From positions 104,609 through 168,608 of the forward strand of contig JAXGGA010001119.1 in the NCBI GenBank assembly GCA_038373865.1: a stretch of 64,000 bases of DNA, in the 5' to 3' direction. The translations under genes were made by a program, and so were the position numbers. The notes under the pieces are model-generated. The model saw only the letters and a list, made by a program, of their open reading frames with translations, searched no databases and was not told the origin of the DNA. Source of the DNA: Uloborus plumipes (Eukaryota > Arthropoda > Arachnida > Araneae > Uloboridae). Positions 10,300 through 21,819 of the stretch are shown here, piece by piece; position 1 is the first letter of the stretch, and each line of letters opens with the position of its first letter.

Positions 10300-10490
10300 C
10301 AGGACCCCCCGTTATTGAGCCGAGCAAACTCCTCCCCCAGAGGTATGGATTCACTTGGAGGCCTTTGTGACCACGAGCATTTTTAACGTAGCCCAGCTGC
10401 CATTAGTGACGACGGTGGATCTTAGATTGGCTGAGAAGGAACTCGGGACCCTCCGGTTATGAGTTCGACGCCTAACCGATCGGGTCAGAT
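10300..10490 (-). repeat. SINE-D fragment (tRNA-derived)
   Basis: Matches the head half of SINE-D (see 35203-35602): on the minus strand a tRNA-like GTTAGGCGTCGAACTCATAA part, then the CGGAGGGTCCCGAG arm, the body with GTGGTCACAAAGGCCTCCAA, and truncated ends. Confidence 0.6.
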
Positions 10491-10686
10491 GCAAGAGATC
10501 TCAATTTAAAAGAAAATTTAAGCAAATGGAAACCAGATATGGCTTATTTAACAGATTTATTCTCTAAATTTAATGAGGTTAATTCACAATTACAGCAGAA
10601 ACTATCTGATTTGAATAAAAGCCAAGTTAATTACTGCAGCTTTTCTAGCAAGAAGCAGCTCAATAAAGTAACAGATAGAACGTAAT
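10480..10686 (+). pseudogene. Possible hAT transposase fragment
   Basis: An open stretch of about 65 codons without clear start reads DLNLKENLSKWKPDMAYLTD, then LFSKFNEVNSQLQ, and ends at TAA. The pattern tryptophan, AYLTDLF, (F/L)N.(L/V)N..LQ is reminiscent of the region before the C-terminal domain in BED/SCAN-associated hAT transposases. I recognise the resemblance only; no catalytic residue is visible. It lies directly behind the SINE-D fragment. Confidence 0.35.
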
Positions 10687-10699
10687 GAATTTTCCAAGT

Positions 10700-11638
10700 T
10701 TTCATTTAATCTGAGATCTCACAACTTTTAATATTGGAGGCGAGACTTGCATTTTTGTACATTTTATGTTTTTGATGGAATATTGTATACAGTTAGCAAG
10801 AAATAATATTTAACAGTGTGTGTTAAACTTTAAAAAAAGTTGTTTGGATTTGCTCCAAAGCTGCAAATTGTTGCTCTAAAATTCAATTTAACTTGACCAA
10901 GTTTATTTTGAGATGTTTGTATCTTTTCTCCGTAGTTCAAGAGTCATCGTATTATGGTAAACATTTGTGTCCATTTATAAGAAATTTTAAGAATTTAACT
11001 TTTAGAAAATAATCAAAACACTCCGCTCAGAATTAACCTGAATTTATGTTTTGTCTTTTTCGATTCTACCCTTCCTCCTCCTCAGAAGAAACGCATTGTC
11101 TTATAGCGAAAAATGTTTGATAACAACTAATATGTTTCAAAATTGGCGCCACTGCATAAAAGTGTGAGTTCACGCTTTGGTAATTAAACACAAAATAAAT
11201 ACTTCGACTCAGTGTTAATAATATATTTATTTTACAACCATAAATTGATAGATAAATATAGAGAAAGGTATATATAATTATTCTTCTTAAAACTGTCATG
11301 TACAAGGAGAAATTCATTCGCATAAATCACAACCAGAGGAGGCACGCACTTGAAAGTAAACATTTTCCACTTATTGATGGCGGGGTGGTGATGTCACATA
11401 GTAGCTAGGGACCAGTGGCGTTTTCCAGCAATAACAGTGACTGGAACCTGTAATTTACTTGAACAAAGTGGATTTTCTCATGAAAGCAATTATGTAAGAA
11501 ATCTAACGATTTCGTGCGCGAAATGTACAGTGTTACTCCGAAAAGAAGATCTATGACCTTGATAATGTTTACTTCTTTTTAGGGAGATCTGAAGAAAAAT
11601 GAACGGGTTAGTAGAGCGAATTTGAGTTGAAATATTAT
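10700..11638. other. AT-rich, no feature recognised
   Basis: No paired ends, tRNA-like boxes or credible coding frame found. Confidence 0.45.
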
Positions 11639-12142
11639 GGGGACGGACCGGAAAGTAGTGTCGTTTTTTTTTTCAAACAAATCAATTGTTAAAAGTTTTT
11701 ATTTTAAATCAGCGGTGTGATTATCCTCGTCAGCAAGGGCCTTTTATCATCAGTAAATTTTAAATTCCGGATAGATTTAAAAGAAAAAAAGATTTTTGGA
11801 GCAAGATATCTTGAAAAATTTTAAAGTTTTTTTTATTTTATTTATAGATCGCAATAAAAGGAAATCAGATGGTGCAATGTCAGGTGAGTATTTTGGGTGA
11901 AACAGTCGGATTTCCCATTCTTCCGATCGCTAAAACACTTTATATTGCACAAAAACATGAAAATTTGCTGTATTCAAAATGCCATTTCAAGATATTTTGC
12001 TCCAGAAATCTACTAGATGGCGAAAAAACTACTAGATGGCGAAAAAGCTCTTGATAATGAGGATAATTACATCGTTAATTTAAAATAAAAAATTTTAACT
12101 GTTGATTTTTTTAAAAGAAACGACATTACTTTTTAGTCACCC
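11639..12142. mobile_element. Long-TIR MITE (about 504 bp)
   Basis: About 110 bp at the left (AAAGTAGTGTCG, then TTAAAAGTTTTTATTTTAAAT) recur inverted at the right end (CGACATTACTTT near 12121). The right end GTCACCC is followed by TA; the left TA is not clean, so the left boundary is approximate. Start GGGTGACTAAAAAGTA-like resembles mariner-type ends. The middle repeats ACTAGATGGCGAAAAA twice near 12010-12050. Confidence 0.55.
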
Positions 12143-12274
12143 TAACACGTTCGCAAAACTACTGCTGAAGTTACCCTATCTCATCTCGGTGCTAATGACC
12201 CTCCCCTGTTACCCAGAAAGAGGTAAACATAGTCAAGGTTATAGCTGAAATCAGAGACGCACTATAAGCCAGTC

Positions 12275-12555
12275 TTTTTTTTTTTTTGTCGTGTGCCAGC
12301 CAGGCTGGCAATTTGGGGTGCGCTGCTTCACTTTTCCAACCGTACCGTTATTTGGTGTGAAGTCCGACCTCCGCAGTACACGCATGCCATAGGTACCCGT
12401 TTATAGGGTAGGCAACCTTTCACACAACAACACATTCATACAAAGAAAGGACAAGGACAGGAGAGAGAAAGCACATCCATGCCCAAGCCGGGACTCGAAC
12501 CCGGAGCCACTCCATCCATGGCAGACTACTCTGACCACTAGACAAGGTGGCCGGC
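12275..12555 (-). mobile_element. SINE-A, tRNA-derived, with 8-bp TSD
   Basis: Read on the minus strand, it starts with a tRNA-like head (A-box region CTAGTGGTCAGAGT, B-box GGGTTCGAGTCCC), continues through a body without coding frame, and ends in a run of about 13 A's (plus-strand T's from 12275). AGCCAGTC flanks it at 12267-12274 and 12556-12563. Retroposition would need a partner LINE. Confidence 0.85.
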
Positions 12556-12563
12556 AGCCAGTC

Positions 12564-14044
12564 ATCATTGATGAAAAAGCATTGTCATCTGTTCGATAGG
12601 AGGAATCGGACACATAATTTGAATTCAACAATTTATTCTTCTTTCACGTCTTGTGCTGTTTTATGTATTTTATTCTTCGATACATTTATAATTCTCTTCA
12701 TCTATTTTTGGGGCCACTACTTAGTATGTTTCATTTGTATCATCATCCTTAAATACGAAGTTCCGGATAGTCTGGGTCACATTTGGAGCAATATCGCTCG
12801 TCATCCATCAACCTTGTATATAGTTTCAAACTTTAGCTCACGTTGAAATGCATTAGTAAAGCTTGAAACAACAGCAATTACGTAATGCCATCTTTGCTGG
12901 TCTGAAAGGCTTTGTTTTATGTCCCAGAAGGAAATGACAAGATATCGGAGTCTTTATTTTGCGGTTTTTTTTTACAGAGAAGGCAATTTACCCCTGGTCC
13001 ATAGCTACCCTGTGTGTTGAAGTTTTAAGGTGGATTGTCATGCAATGCTGAGAATTGGGTGATCTTTCTTCATTCCGTCTTGAATCTACGCTCAAGTAAA
13101 CTTGAGAAAATTAATAATTAAGTAGGGTATTCGCTTGCATTGCTTAAAATCTTCGTTTGACTTGTATTTTCTCAGAGAAGTGTCAACTTACAATGTTGTG
13201 GTAGATCATCACCTCATTTTTTTTTTAAATTCTTTTCCCGAGAAATGGATAGTTAAAGTACGAAACGTATTCGAATATCTCATGGTGCATCAGAAAGATC
13301 GAGGATAGAAAGATTCTTCAAAACATTGAAGAACAAAAATTCATCATAAAAAAAGCAGACGATCTACCACTTTCGTTAGTTCATAGATGGTGCCCTTAAC
13401 GCAAATCACTCAAACGCAATGTTTTAGTAGTGCCATCTACGAGCTTATTGAAAAGTAAGCTAGTGAGATCACCTGGATCTTGAAAATACTTTCCAGTTTC
13501 TTGTCTTCCTGTTTTTTTTTTTGAAGTTTTGCTCTTAAGTTTCCTTAAAATGGAAATCTTTCTTTCCTTCATTGACACGATAATTTAATTTCTTATAAAA
13601 ATACATTATCTGCACTACATTTGACTTAAGTTTAAAGTGAGTTTAAGCGCGAAGAAAAACATATTCAAAAAAAAAGGAACATGTTTAATTTTAAATTGAA
13701 ATAAACGTTTTTAAATGATTTTTGAAACGAAGGAGTATTGATGTTTTTTCCCATGGCAATGTTCCATCTACTATATTTTTGCCGTACTACCCACTAGGAA
13801 CCTCACATCTTAACAGCCCATAACATAGTGACAAATTTGGCAAACCATCGACTCATATTGCGACATCTAACGGAGGCATCACAGATGTCGTCACAGTATT
13901 TGTGCTTTACAGCTTGATGTGATTGCTCACTTTGATTCATGTGAAGTAGACTGTGTGATTTGGTTAGTCATCATCTTTTGACTGCTTTGGAAAACTTTTT
14001 ATTTTTAATATGCTTTTATTAGTTTCACATGTCTGTTTGTTTGT
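12564..14044. other. No gene recognised
   Basis: AT-rich single-copy-looking DNA. Frames of 60-99 codons here have no recognisable motif. CATCTAACGG/AGATGTCG words near 13865-13890 could be repeat remnants. Confidence 0.45.
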
Positions 14045-14290
14045 ATGTATGTAACTCTGAATAAAAGATAAAGTTCACGTTCTTTACAAATATAAGTAAT
14101 TTATTTAATACTGTTATTAATACTATATGCTAAACTATATTTCATGTTGATGTATTACAAGTGTTTCAGTGGTTTGTATGTAACTCTGAATTAAAGATAA
14201 AATTCACGTTTTTTACAAATATAAAAGTAATATATTTAATACTATTATTAATACTAAAGACTAAACTATATTACATGTTGATGTAGTGTA
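14045..14290. repeat. Tandem duplication, about 129-bp unit, two copies
   Basis: TGTAACTCTGAAT..AAAGATAAA begins at about 14050 and again at about 14179. The two copies follow each other through TTTAATACT.TTATTAATACTA and ATGTTGATGTA with scattered differences. Confidence 0.75.
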
Positions 14291-15297
14291 AATGCATGTA
14301 AATTTAGCGGATATTCAATAGTTTTGAAAATTTTCTTTTTTGTTAGATCTCCAAAAGCGTATTTTTTAGTTTTTTTTAAAAACTATGTTTAGGATTATTT
14401 CGTCAAATGGCAAGATTTTGTTCGTGTGATTTAACCGGTGTTTCGTCTGAAGATACTCAAAGCTCCAGTGTATAACGCTGTATCTATTAGTTCATACCTA
14501 GCTCGTCATGCATTTTACTAAAGTTAGACCACGGAGGTCTAGCTTTCCGAGGTTTAGCTTTACCATCATTTCAACGTGTTGTATTTACAGTCTATGTGTC
14601 AGTTTGAATTTTCAAATTTTAAGCATGAAAATAATTATGATGTTAATGCAACGGAACATATTTCGCTCCAGTTGGTTAGCTATCATTAATGAAAGCAGTT
14701 GCTCTTTCACTCCTATTGCAATGGTGTCATCTGTGATTTAACTAACTACAGCGTTAAATCACGTGCTGCCTTAATACCTATTAATGTTTCCCAGAAATAA
14801 AAAGAGTATATGCTATTGAAATTTATCGATAATAAGGTAAATAACTGGCAGTTAGTTTTATGAATTTTTATGACTCACTTATAACTAGATTTTTACTTAT
14901 GCCGACAACGAGAAATATTTCAAATGAAAATAAAATATTTCATCTCTTGAAAAAAAATCCAATTAAGTGTAAAACAAACGTTTGGAATAAAAATCCTTGC
15001 ATTTTCACTTGCGAAACTACAATATTGCACTTTTATTTACATTATATTACGTCTTTGCACTCAGTGCAGCGGTTTTACCGATCTTTAGTCTCAACCTTAG
15101 TACGCGTTGTTTTATGTCAGATCTCAGCCACAAATATTCGCAATTCAAGAGTTTGAATACGCCATGATCAAGGAAAAAGAGGTAAAACATTCCAAAGGTG
15201 AAATTAGTCAAAGAGGTAACAAACCCACAAGACTCAAAAAATCTACTACAAAAAAATTCAAATGAGAAACAAAATACAATCGAGTCTCGAGACCACT
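14291..15297. other. No gene recognised
   Basis: AT-rich. No paired ends or coding motif found. Confidence 0.4.
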
Positions 15298-15318
15298 CGA
15301 ATATATATATATATATTT

Positions 15319-15364
<46 letters not shown>

Positions 15365-15400
15365 CATGTATATATATACATATATATGTACATATATTAC
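15298..15400. repeat. Microsatellite cluster (AT)n-(CT)n-(AT)n
   Basis: Uninterrupted TA repeats, then a CT/TTTCTCTC tract, then TA and TACATG repeats. Open frames across it are artefacts of the repeat. Confidence 0.9.
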
Positions 15401-15624
15401 TTTTTACTATATATTCCAGTTTGCAAATATTGATCATATAAATTTCGGACTTCAATTTCGACACATTTCCGGGGCAGAGCCTAAAATTCCTTCCTTCAAC
15501 ATCATTAAAACTTGTCTAAAATAAAGTTTATTGAACTTTAATGATAAAAATTTAGTGCTGCAGGGGTCTCAAAGGAGGGGGGCGATCAGCCCATCGCCAC
15601 TCCCTTGTATCCGCCCTTGCGTAT

Positions 15625-15700
15625 AGCTCGAACTACCAATAACTCGAAGTTTTTAGCCGGTCCTTGGGAACTTCGAGTTATCGAGAATCGACTGTAAACA
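15625..15700. repeat. Solo pogo/Tigger-like end
   Basis: TAACTCGAAG followed by CTTCGAGTTATCGAGAATCG and CTGTA resembles the right end of the pogo-like elements at 24478 and 26404 (ACTCGA...CTGTA). No left partner was found nearby. Confidence 0.4.
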
Positions 15701-16305
15701 CGAAGAAAAATTGCTGTCATTCACTAAGGGTAAAAGCAGTTTATGCGTTATTAGATTTGTTTGTTTTACCTCTTTCAGCTGCCATTTGCTAGAGACTGCA
15801 AGGCCTCCAACGATTTATTTGAATTGTGAATACAGTATCCGAGTATCCAGTGTGTAATATTTGCAGATCAACTTTCTGATGCACACTGCGTGCAATGTAG
15901 TAGCAAACCTAGCGGATAGAACTCTGAATTTCTAATAAAAACAAGAATAGTGTAAAAAAAGGAAGAAAAAGCCGCTAGTGACATACTATGTAACATTTTG
16001 GAGTGTGGTACAGAAGTATAGAATCTCTGATATACATATAGATATGATATGTATGTTCTTTGCTTCAATAAGTTATTGAGGAACTTGCACAAAAGGCAAA
16101 AGTTTTCGGATAAGCAGTCTATCCATTTCAAGGAAATTTGCCAAATAATTACTTTCGTAAGCAGATGTAACTATGTTTTTGTATAGATATATAGCCAGTA
16201 GCAGAATGTTTTTCAGCGGTCTGCGACGCAGATTAATTTCAAGAAATAGATTCCAAGATTAACCGATATTATATTAATCAGAAAATTGAAATCGGCATCG
16301 AGAAA
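15701..16305. other. No gene recognised
   Basis: AT-rich; nothing supported. Confidence 0.4.
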
Positions 16306-16442
16306 CAGAGGCGTAGGAAGAGGGTGGCATTTGGGTAGTCGCCAAGGGCGCCAAAACAGAGAGGGGTCCGACAAAGCACAAGCTACATAAAGGGTGGCAA
16401 AATGCTACTTTGCACCGGCGAAAAATTTGCTATACGCCTCTG
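16306..16442. mobile_element. hAT-type MITE (137 bp) with near-perfect 8-bp TSD
   Basis: Ends CAGAGGCGTA and TACGCCTCTG are inverted; flanks are TCGAGAAA (16298-16305) and CCGAGAAA (16443-16450), 7 of 8 matching. Same end type (CAGNGGCGTA) as the dimer at 7663. Confidence 0.78.
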
Positions 16443-16698
16443 CCGAGAAATATTTTAAAATAAGATATTAATACAAGTACATGCTACCTGAGAATTATGT
16501 CCTAGAAAATAAGACACAAATATCCATTAGATGAAACTCAACATTTTTTGTCTTCAAAAAAAAAAAAAAAAAAAAAAATTATCATCTTTTCTCTCCGATT
16601 GTAAAAAGTGATTTGCAGATTTTCTCGAAAATCTGCGACGCACGTCATACTCTTTCCGCTGCCGGGTATGTTTCGATTTATGTATTCAACACGTAAAT

Positions 16699-16943
16699 GA
16701 ATCGTTTATTTTAGAAACCACCTAAGCGACAAAATGTCTAATTTTAAGAAAACATTTATTTCTTCACGCTAAACTAATTAATAGCGATTACAACAATATT
16801 TTTTGAAAGAAATATATCGAAACATGAATATATTTCAGTTTAAAATATTGAAATCCTAATAGATTTTTTCATAAATAACGGTAAAATCACGTTTTCGAAC
16901 TTTTAGTATTTGCCGCTTAGGTGGTTTCTGAAATAAACGATTC
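16699..16943. mobile_element. MITE (245 bp) with about 32-bp TIR
   Basis: GAATCGTTTATTTTAGAAAC..CACCTAAGCG at the left recurs inverted at the right, with single differences. AAAT lies on both sides (16695-16698, 16944-16947); a 4-bp TSD is possible but the element edge could be shifted by a base. A poly-A run at 16557-16578 lies outside to the left. Confidence 0.7.
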
Positions 16944-17084
16944 AAATATTCTCTGAGTATTCAATACGAAGAGCGCTCGTTCAAATAGTTAATACGCGAA
17001 GAATGCGCTTGATGTTGCTTTTTCAACGAAACAACTTCGTGAAAAAACGGAACTGGAATGTATCACGTGTCTGCTGGCAAAAAG

Positions 17085-17497
17085 TAACGCCTCTTAAATA
17101 CTAAATGCCTGCAACTTTCTGGTTTTTAGCGCAGAGCAAAATTTCATTCTTGGTTCACGATACACTGCCATCTACCAGAGTTCTTCGAGAAAGAGAATTA
17201 ACGATTGGTTCATTTCTAAATTTAAATTTAAAAATCAAACAATCAAAAAATTTAATTCGAATATTGTTTGGATCCATCGCCAATAGCTGCAAAATGCCCT
17301 TGGTTCAGGATACACTGCCATCTACCGGAGTTCTTCGAAAAATTAACGATTGGTTCATTTCTGAATTTAAATTTAAAAATTATCCAATCAAAAATAACAA
17401 CGGCATTATCAGATTGCCGCAAGGTGGCGTTTAAAGTGGAACCCATCTCGACAGTAGCGAAGAAAATGTTCTATGCATTTAGTATTTAGGAGGCGTT
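17085..17497. mobile_element. MITE family TAAC, copy 1 (413 bp), TSD GCAAAAAG
   Basis: Ends AACGCCTCTTAAATACTAAA and its inverse (TTTAGTATTTAGGAGGCGTT) flank an internal imperfect direct repeat (ACACTGCCATCTACC..GAGTTCTTCGA twice). GCAAAAAG occurs at 17077-17084 and 17498-17505. A second copy is at 58505-58918 with a different TSD, which confirms the boundaries. Confidence 0.85.
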
Positions 17498-17505
17498 GCA
17501 AAAAG

Positions 17506-18109
17506 GTGGAGAATATTTGCCAAATCTGCAGATAACAACAAAATTTCAACAACGCGCTCTAGTTTTCTCCCATTGCGGGCAGACACGGTTAGTTTTACCC
17601 AATATGCAATCACATTGATATAAACTCCTATTCTGATTGCTACAAGCCAAACCATAACCTTTCCAAAAAGAAAAGCGGCATCATAGGTCTATCGCTGGGT
17701 GTTTCAAAAAGGATATGTATTCTTGACATTCGAAGTAAGACATCACAGAATCTGACACAGAACACAGCTTTCGAATCATACAGTTGGACTTGGAACCGGC
17801 TGCAATATTGAAAATCATTTTATTTACTCAATACGACAACACCTTTTCTCCTCCATAGCTGTTTTTTGATAATTTTTTGAAAAGGTGCTCAATACGTACT
17901 GAACAGTTCTTTTTCACTGGACTGAAAATAACGTATTGATATTTAAGATAATACGAATAAGTAGAGTATGCATAAATTGAAGAGACAAAAAAAAAAAAAT
18001 CCGGATGGGACTTCTAAAAAGTTCCTTAATTAAAAAAAATCCGTCGATGCAATGTAATTTAAATCATGCAATCTTTCGCTTAGTTATTGATTGTGCTTCA
18101 TGCTCACTA
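17506..18109. other. No gene recognised
   Basis: Contains poly-A runs; no paired ends or coding motif. Confidence 0.4.
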
Positions 18110-18492
18110 CACTGCAAAAAAAAAAAAGCTGTTGTTTTTATAGTATAATTCTGGCAGCAGAGGTTCCAGTTTAAAACTGCAAAAGTACAGTAATAAATTG
18201 TAAAACTAGCTATTTTACCGTTTGTTACTGTAAAACTAGCATTTCAGTTCATTACTCTGAAATTAGCAATTTTGCCGTATTATACTGTAAAAACAACATG
18301 ATAATACTGGCAGCAGAGGTTCCAGTTTAAAACTGCAAAATGCACTGTAATAAACTGTGAAGCTAGTAATTTTACAGTTTATTACTGTAAACTAGTAACT
18401 TTACAGTTTACTACTGTAAAATGCCAAATTTTACAGTTTATTACTGCGAAATTAGCTGTATTATACTATAAAACAACATATATTTTACAGTG
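18110..18492. mobile_element. MITE family ACAG, copy 1 (383 bp), TA-flanked
   Basis: CACTGCAAAAAA at the left pairs with TTTTACAGTG at the right, with TA on both sides (18108-18109, 18493-18494). The interior is made of repeats of the word TTTTACAGTTTATTACTGTA and of CTGGCAGCAGAGGTTCCAGT (twice). Related copy at 53554-53933. Confidence 0.75.
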
Positions 18493-18494
18493 TA

Positions 18495-19165
18495 GGCTCT
18501 AATGTAAGAGGAAACATGCAGTGAATAATTTATGGACTAGCGGAAAAGCACATTTGCAAATTTCAGCTCTTAAAGCAATGTTGGTTGTTAAAGTAAACTG
18601 TATGAAATTCTGCCAAGAATTTCATTTTCATTTAAAGTTAGCACCAGATGAGCTCTTGACTAAACTCATTATGTGTCAAATTTTAGACAAAAAAAGAAGA
18701 ATCACCTGCCTAGGGATAACTTTAAGACCCGAAGTTAAAGTTCAGTGACATTTTCTAACTATTTTTATCATTTTAAAATAGTCACCTAAATAAAGATTTC
18801 GAGTCATCGACGAAGTCATTGTGAAAGGAAGGAAACTTAAGAAATATTCATGCTTCTGACCCACATTTCATTAATTGTTTCGCTAGGCATGTCCTACGTT
18901 TTCTGCAGTACAGTATTCCTTAATTTACTAACTTTCGAAATGCACAGGACACCGTCTGAAACCACTTAAGAGATATCATGGAGTATGAATCGTGGCAAAT
19001 ATATCCTAAGATGGATCATAAGTGAGGAAAATATTTCAGGTATTCATATTTGTCATAGAAACTTTAATTTTGATTTTTTTCTTTGAAAAAATATTGGCAG
19101 GGATTTTTCTTTCTTTTTTAAGAAAAGAAAAAACATCCACCCCTGTAACTGACAAAATAAAGTCG
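18495..19165. other. No gene recognised
   Basis: A 75-codon open frame at 18521-18748 has no motif I recognise and no repeat partner in the window. It could be chance. Confidence 0.35.
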
Positions 19166-19167
19166 TA

Positions 19168-20881
19168 GGGTGAGTTCTGGTAAGTGCGTCCACGGGGTAA
19201 GTGCGTCCACTGGAAATTATATGAACACTGTCTTGAAATGGATTCTGCAACACATCGACTATATTAGATAACTGTCTAATGATAATTTCAATAGGTAGAA
19301 TTCAGGCCTGGATTCAATAGACGAAACACAATCAGAGACAACTTAAATGCCTTCAAACAAACTCTAAAGTAAAGATTGAGAAGATTTTGTTTCAGTTTCT
19401 CTTGTAGTCATACCAAGCAATTGAAGTCAAGAAATGCAAGTTGTTTCTTTTGAGTAATAGCTACTAATAACATACATGGGGTATTTTGATCAAATACTCT
19501 AACTAAAATTAGTTTATATGACGGTACGCACTTTCCCTTTCTTTAAAGTAAGGTGGGGGTAAGTGCGTACCATTATGATGGGGCAAGTGCGTACCACTAT
19601 CATGAGGCACATGCGTACTATTGTGCGGAGCAAGTGCGTACCATTATGATGAGGCAAGTGTGTACCATTACTTGGAAAATCCGACTCTCGTAATTCACCT
19701 TTAATTTTGCTTATAACTCTTTTATAAACCGATTATAAATCCGACGTCATTTCCATCAAGTATTTATATTAACATTGAATGCGGCATAAGATTTCAATTT
19801 TATTCATTACCTCTGAAATATATTGGCTTTTAGATATCAGTTAGTAAATTTTTCGTTGAAAATAGCGATCATAAGCTATACTTAATTTAAACCAGAATGA
19901 CAAATGAAACAATGAAATTAAGTGAAACACTAAATAAGGAACCAACTGATTCAAAAAACGAAGGTGGAGTAATGAATAAATTATATTTAAGAAAATTAAG
20001 AACACCCTGGGAAAAACTATTTGAATGTACAAGAAAAAAAAAGTACAAGTATCACATCATGATCAATTATTTTCTTTCTTTCTTTCTTTTTTTTTTTTTT
20101 TTTTTTTTGCTCTTTATTTTGTGTTTTTTATTACTGCTGCTGATTCTAATAAGAAAAATATTTTAAAACCGTATTTATTCAAAAAAAAAAAAAAAACGAA
20201 ATGTTCACTCAGGTCACCTAACGATCTACTATACAAATTGAATTAAAGAAAATCACAGGGGTACGCACTTACAACGAAGCTATTGGACCCTCATGTCTCC
20301 TCTTACATTTAAGAAGGGGTAAGTGCGAACCCTGGCTTTAACAAAGACTGATTAATGTATTAACCCAAAATAAACTATGTAGACTATGAGTGATTATTAC
20401 TAAATAAAAACAACTTACATTTGCTCACTTGGTCTTATTAAAAGGACAGAGGAAGAATCACAGACACAACTCTCTCAATCTTCAAATCACAGTTGTTCGC
20501 AAGACACGTGGGATATCACTGATTGCGTTTCATTCATACAAGCAAGTACTGATCTCTAGTATTAGGAATTACCCCAAGGCAACTACCAAACATATTTAAC
20601 ATGTGCCAGAAGTTTTTCCCTGCTCATATTCACATAATTTAAGGTGGACGCACTTACCCCGCTAGGTAGGGAAAGTGCGTACCTTAGAATAGGTGTCATA
20701 AACCAGGTCACAAAACCTCTGCTGATAGTTTATTTAACATATTATATGCTTGAAAATCTTAGTAAAGGATCTGGAGAGACAACTAAAAAAAAAATGTGAG
20801 TGTACAAGATTTTTCAACAGAGCAGCATCCCTGAGAACATGAACTTTGAAAAAAAGGGTACGCACTTACCAGAACTCACCC
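19168..20881. mobile_element. TA-flanked element G1 (1714 bp) built on the word AAGTGCGTACC
   Basis: Ends GGGTGAGTTCTGGTAAGTGC and the exact inverse, with TA at 19166-19167 and 20882-20883. The word AAGTGCGTACC or its complement occurs about a dozen times: at both ends, in a cluster at 19557-19670 spaced by ATTATGATG, and at 20262, 20315, 20645 and 20675. TA duplication fits Tc1/mariner/pogo-type transposition. No transposase frame; a poly-T tract lies at about 20088-20108. Confidence 0.82.
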
Positions 20882-20883
20882 TA

Positions 20884-21819
20884 CTCATTTCGGGTAAGAT
20901 TAAGTTTCAAGGCTGCTGAGAATGAAGGTGGGGTCCCATGTCAGTTTTATCGCCTGTCCCCCCTCCCATAACTTTACCCTTTATAGTCTACACTATTTTG
21001 ACTTCTATCCGGGCCCCCTTCAAATGTAGGCCCCTAGTTTCCGAGCTAGCTGACGTAACCTGTAGGCTGGGCCCTGGCAAGTTCCACCCCAAACAATGAA
21101 TTGTTACGCAGTCGATTCCAAGCCCAAACTCGGTTGCTGAGGCAGAATTAAGTTCATTTGGGAGGTAGGAACAGAATGAATTAAGTGACCCCACAGATCG
21201 CAGGTTCACATGAGCCGGGTGGTGGGAGTCATTCAAACAGCTTGAAACAGTTTTCGTCTTCCTGGTAACGTAGCATCGATGCCTTCCTGTTGCTGTTGCC
21301 AGTCAAGTAAAAGAAATACTGGATATGTAGAGGTTTAATAGCGACCTCTTGCCCATCGCAGCAATGCATCAGCCAAGACGTCTAAATGGGCTTTCGTCTG
21401 AAAAAGAGGAACAGAATTTCAATTACATTGAGTATTTCGTGAGGTGTCACAATCTATTGCTATATTTGTACAAATTATCTTTCAATAACGAATAAAATAA
21501 ATCTGCGATAAAAAAAAATAAAATAGCTGAATAATTTTTTGGGGCTGATTTCAGGAAACATAAGGAAAAATTTCTATCACGTCACGTTTTCTTGAAAATT
21601 TCAATTTTACATGGGTTTTCCAGTCATTTACAATAAAAAAAAAAAAAAAAAAAATCGGCGGTGAATTTCCTTTCTCCCCGCTCGATCATTTTTCTACAGT
21701 GGTAAACCAATAGAATACCTCTTTGTGATACCAACCCGATACTGCAATATGATGCGGGAACTTCATCTCAGAAGCTAAATCTAACATTAGTTTTTTTAAC
21801 ACAAGTTTAGTGAACGGTG
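20884..21819. other. No gene recognised
   Basis: Less AT-rich than its neighbours at 20900-21240, but no open frame, tRNA boxes or paired ends that I can support. Confidence 0.35.

Noticed and set aside
12480..12555. tRNA-like sequence with good B-box
   Set aside because: It is the head of SINE-A, with poly-A tail and TSD, not a tRNA gene.
15208..15524. Frames rich in YIYIYI and SLSLSL
   Set aside because: Translation of the AT/CT microsatellite.
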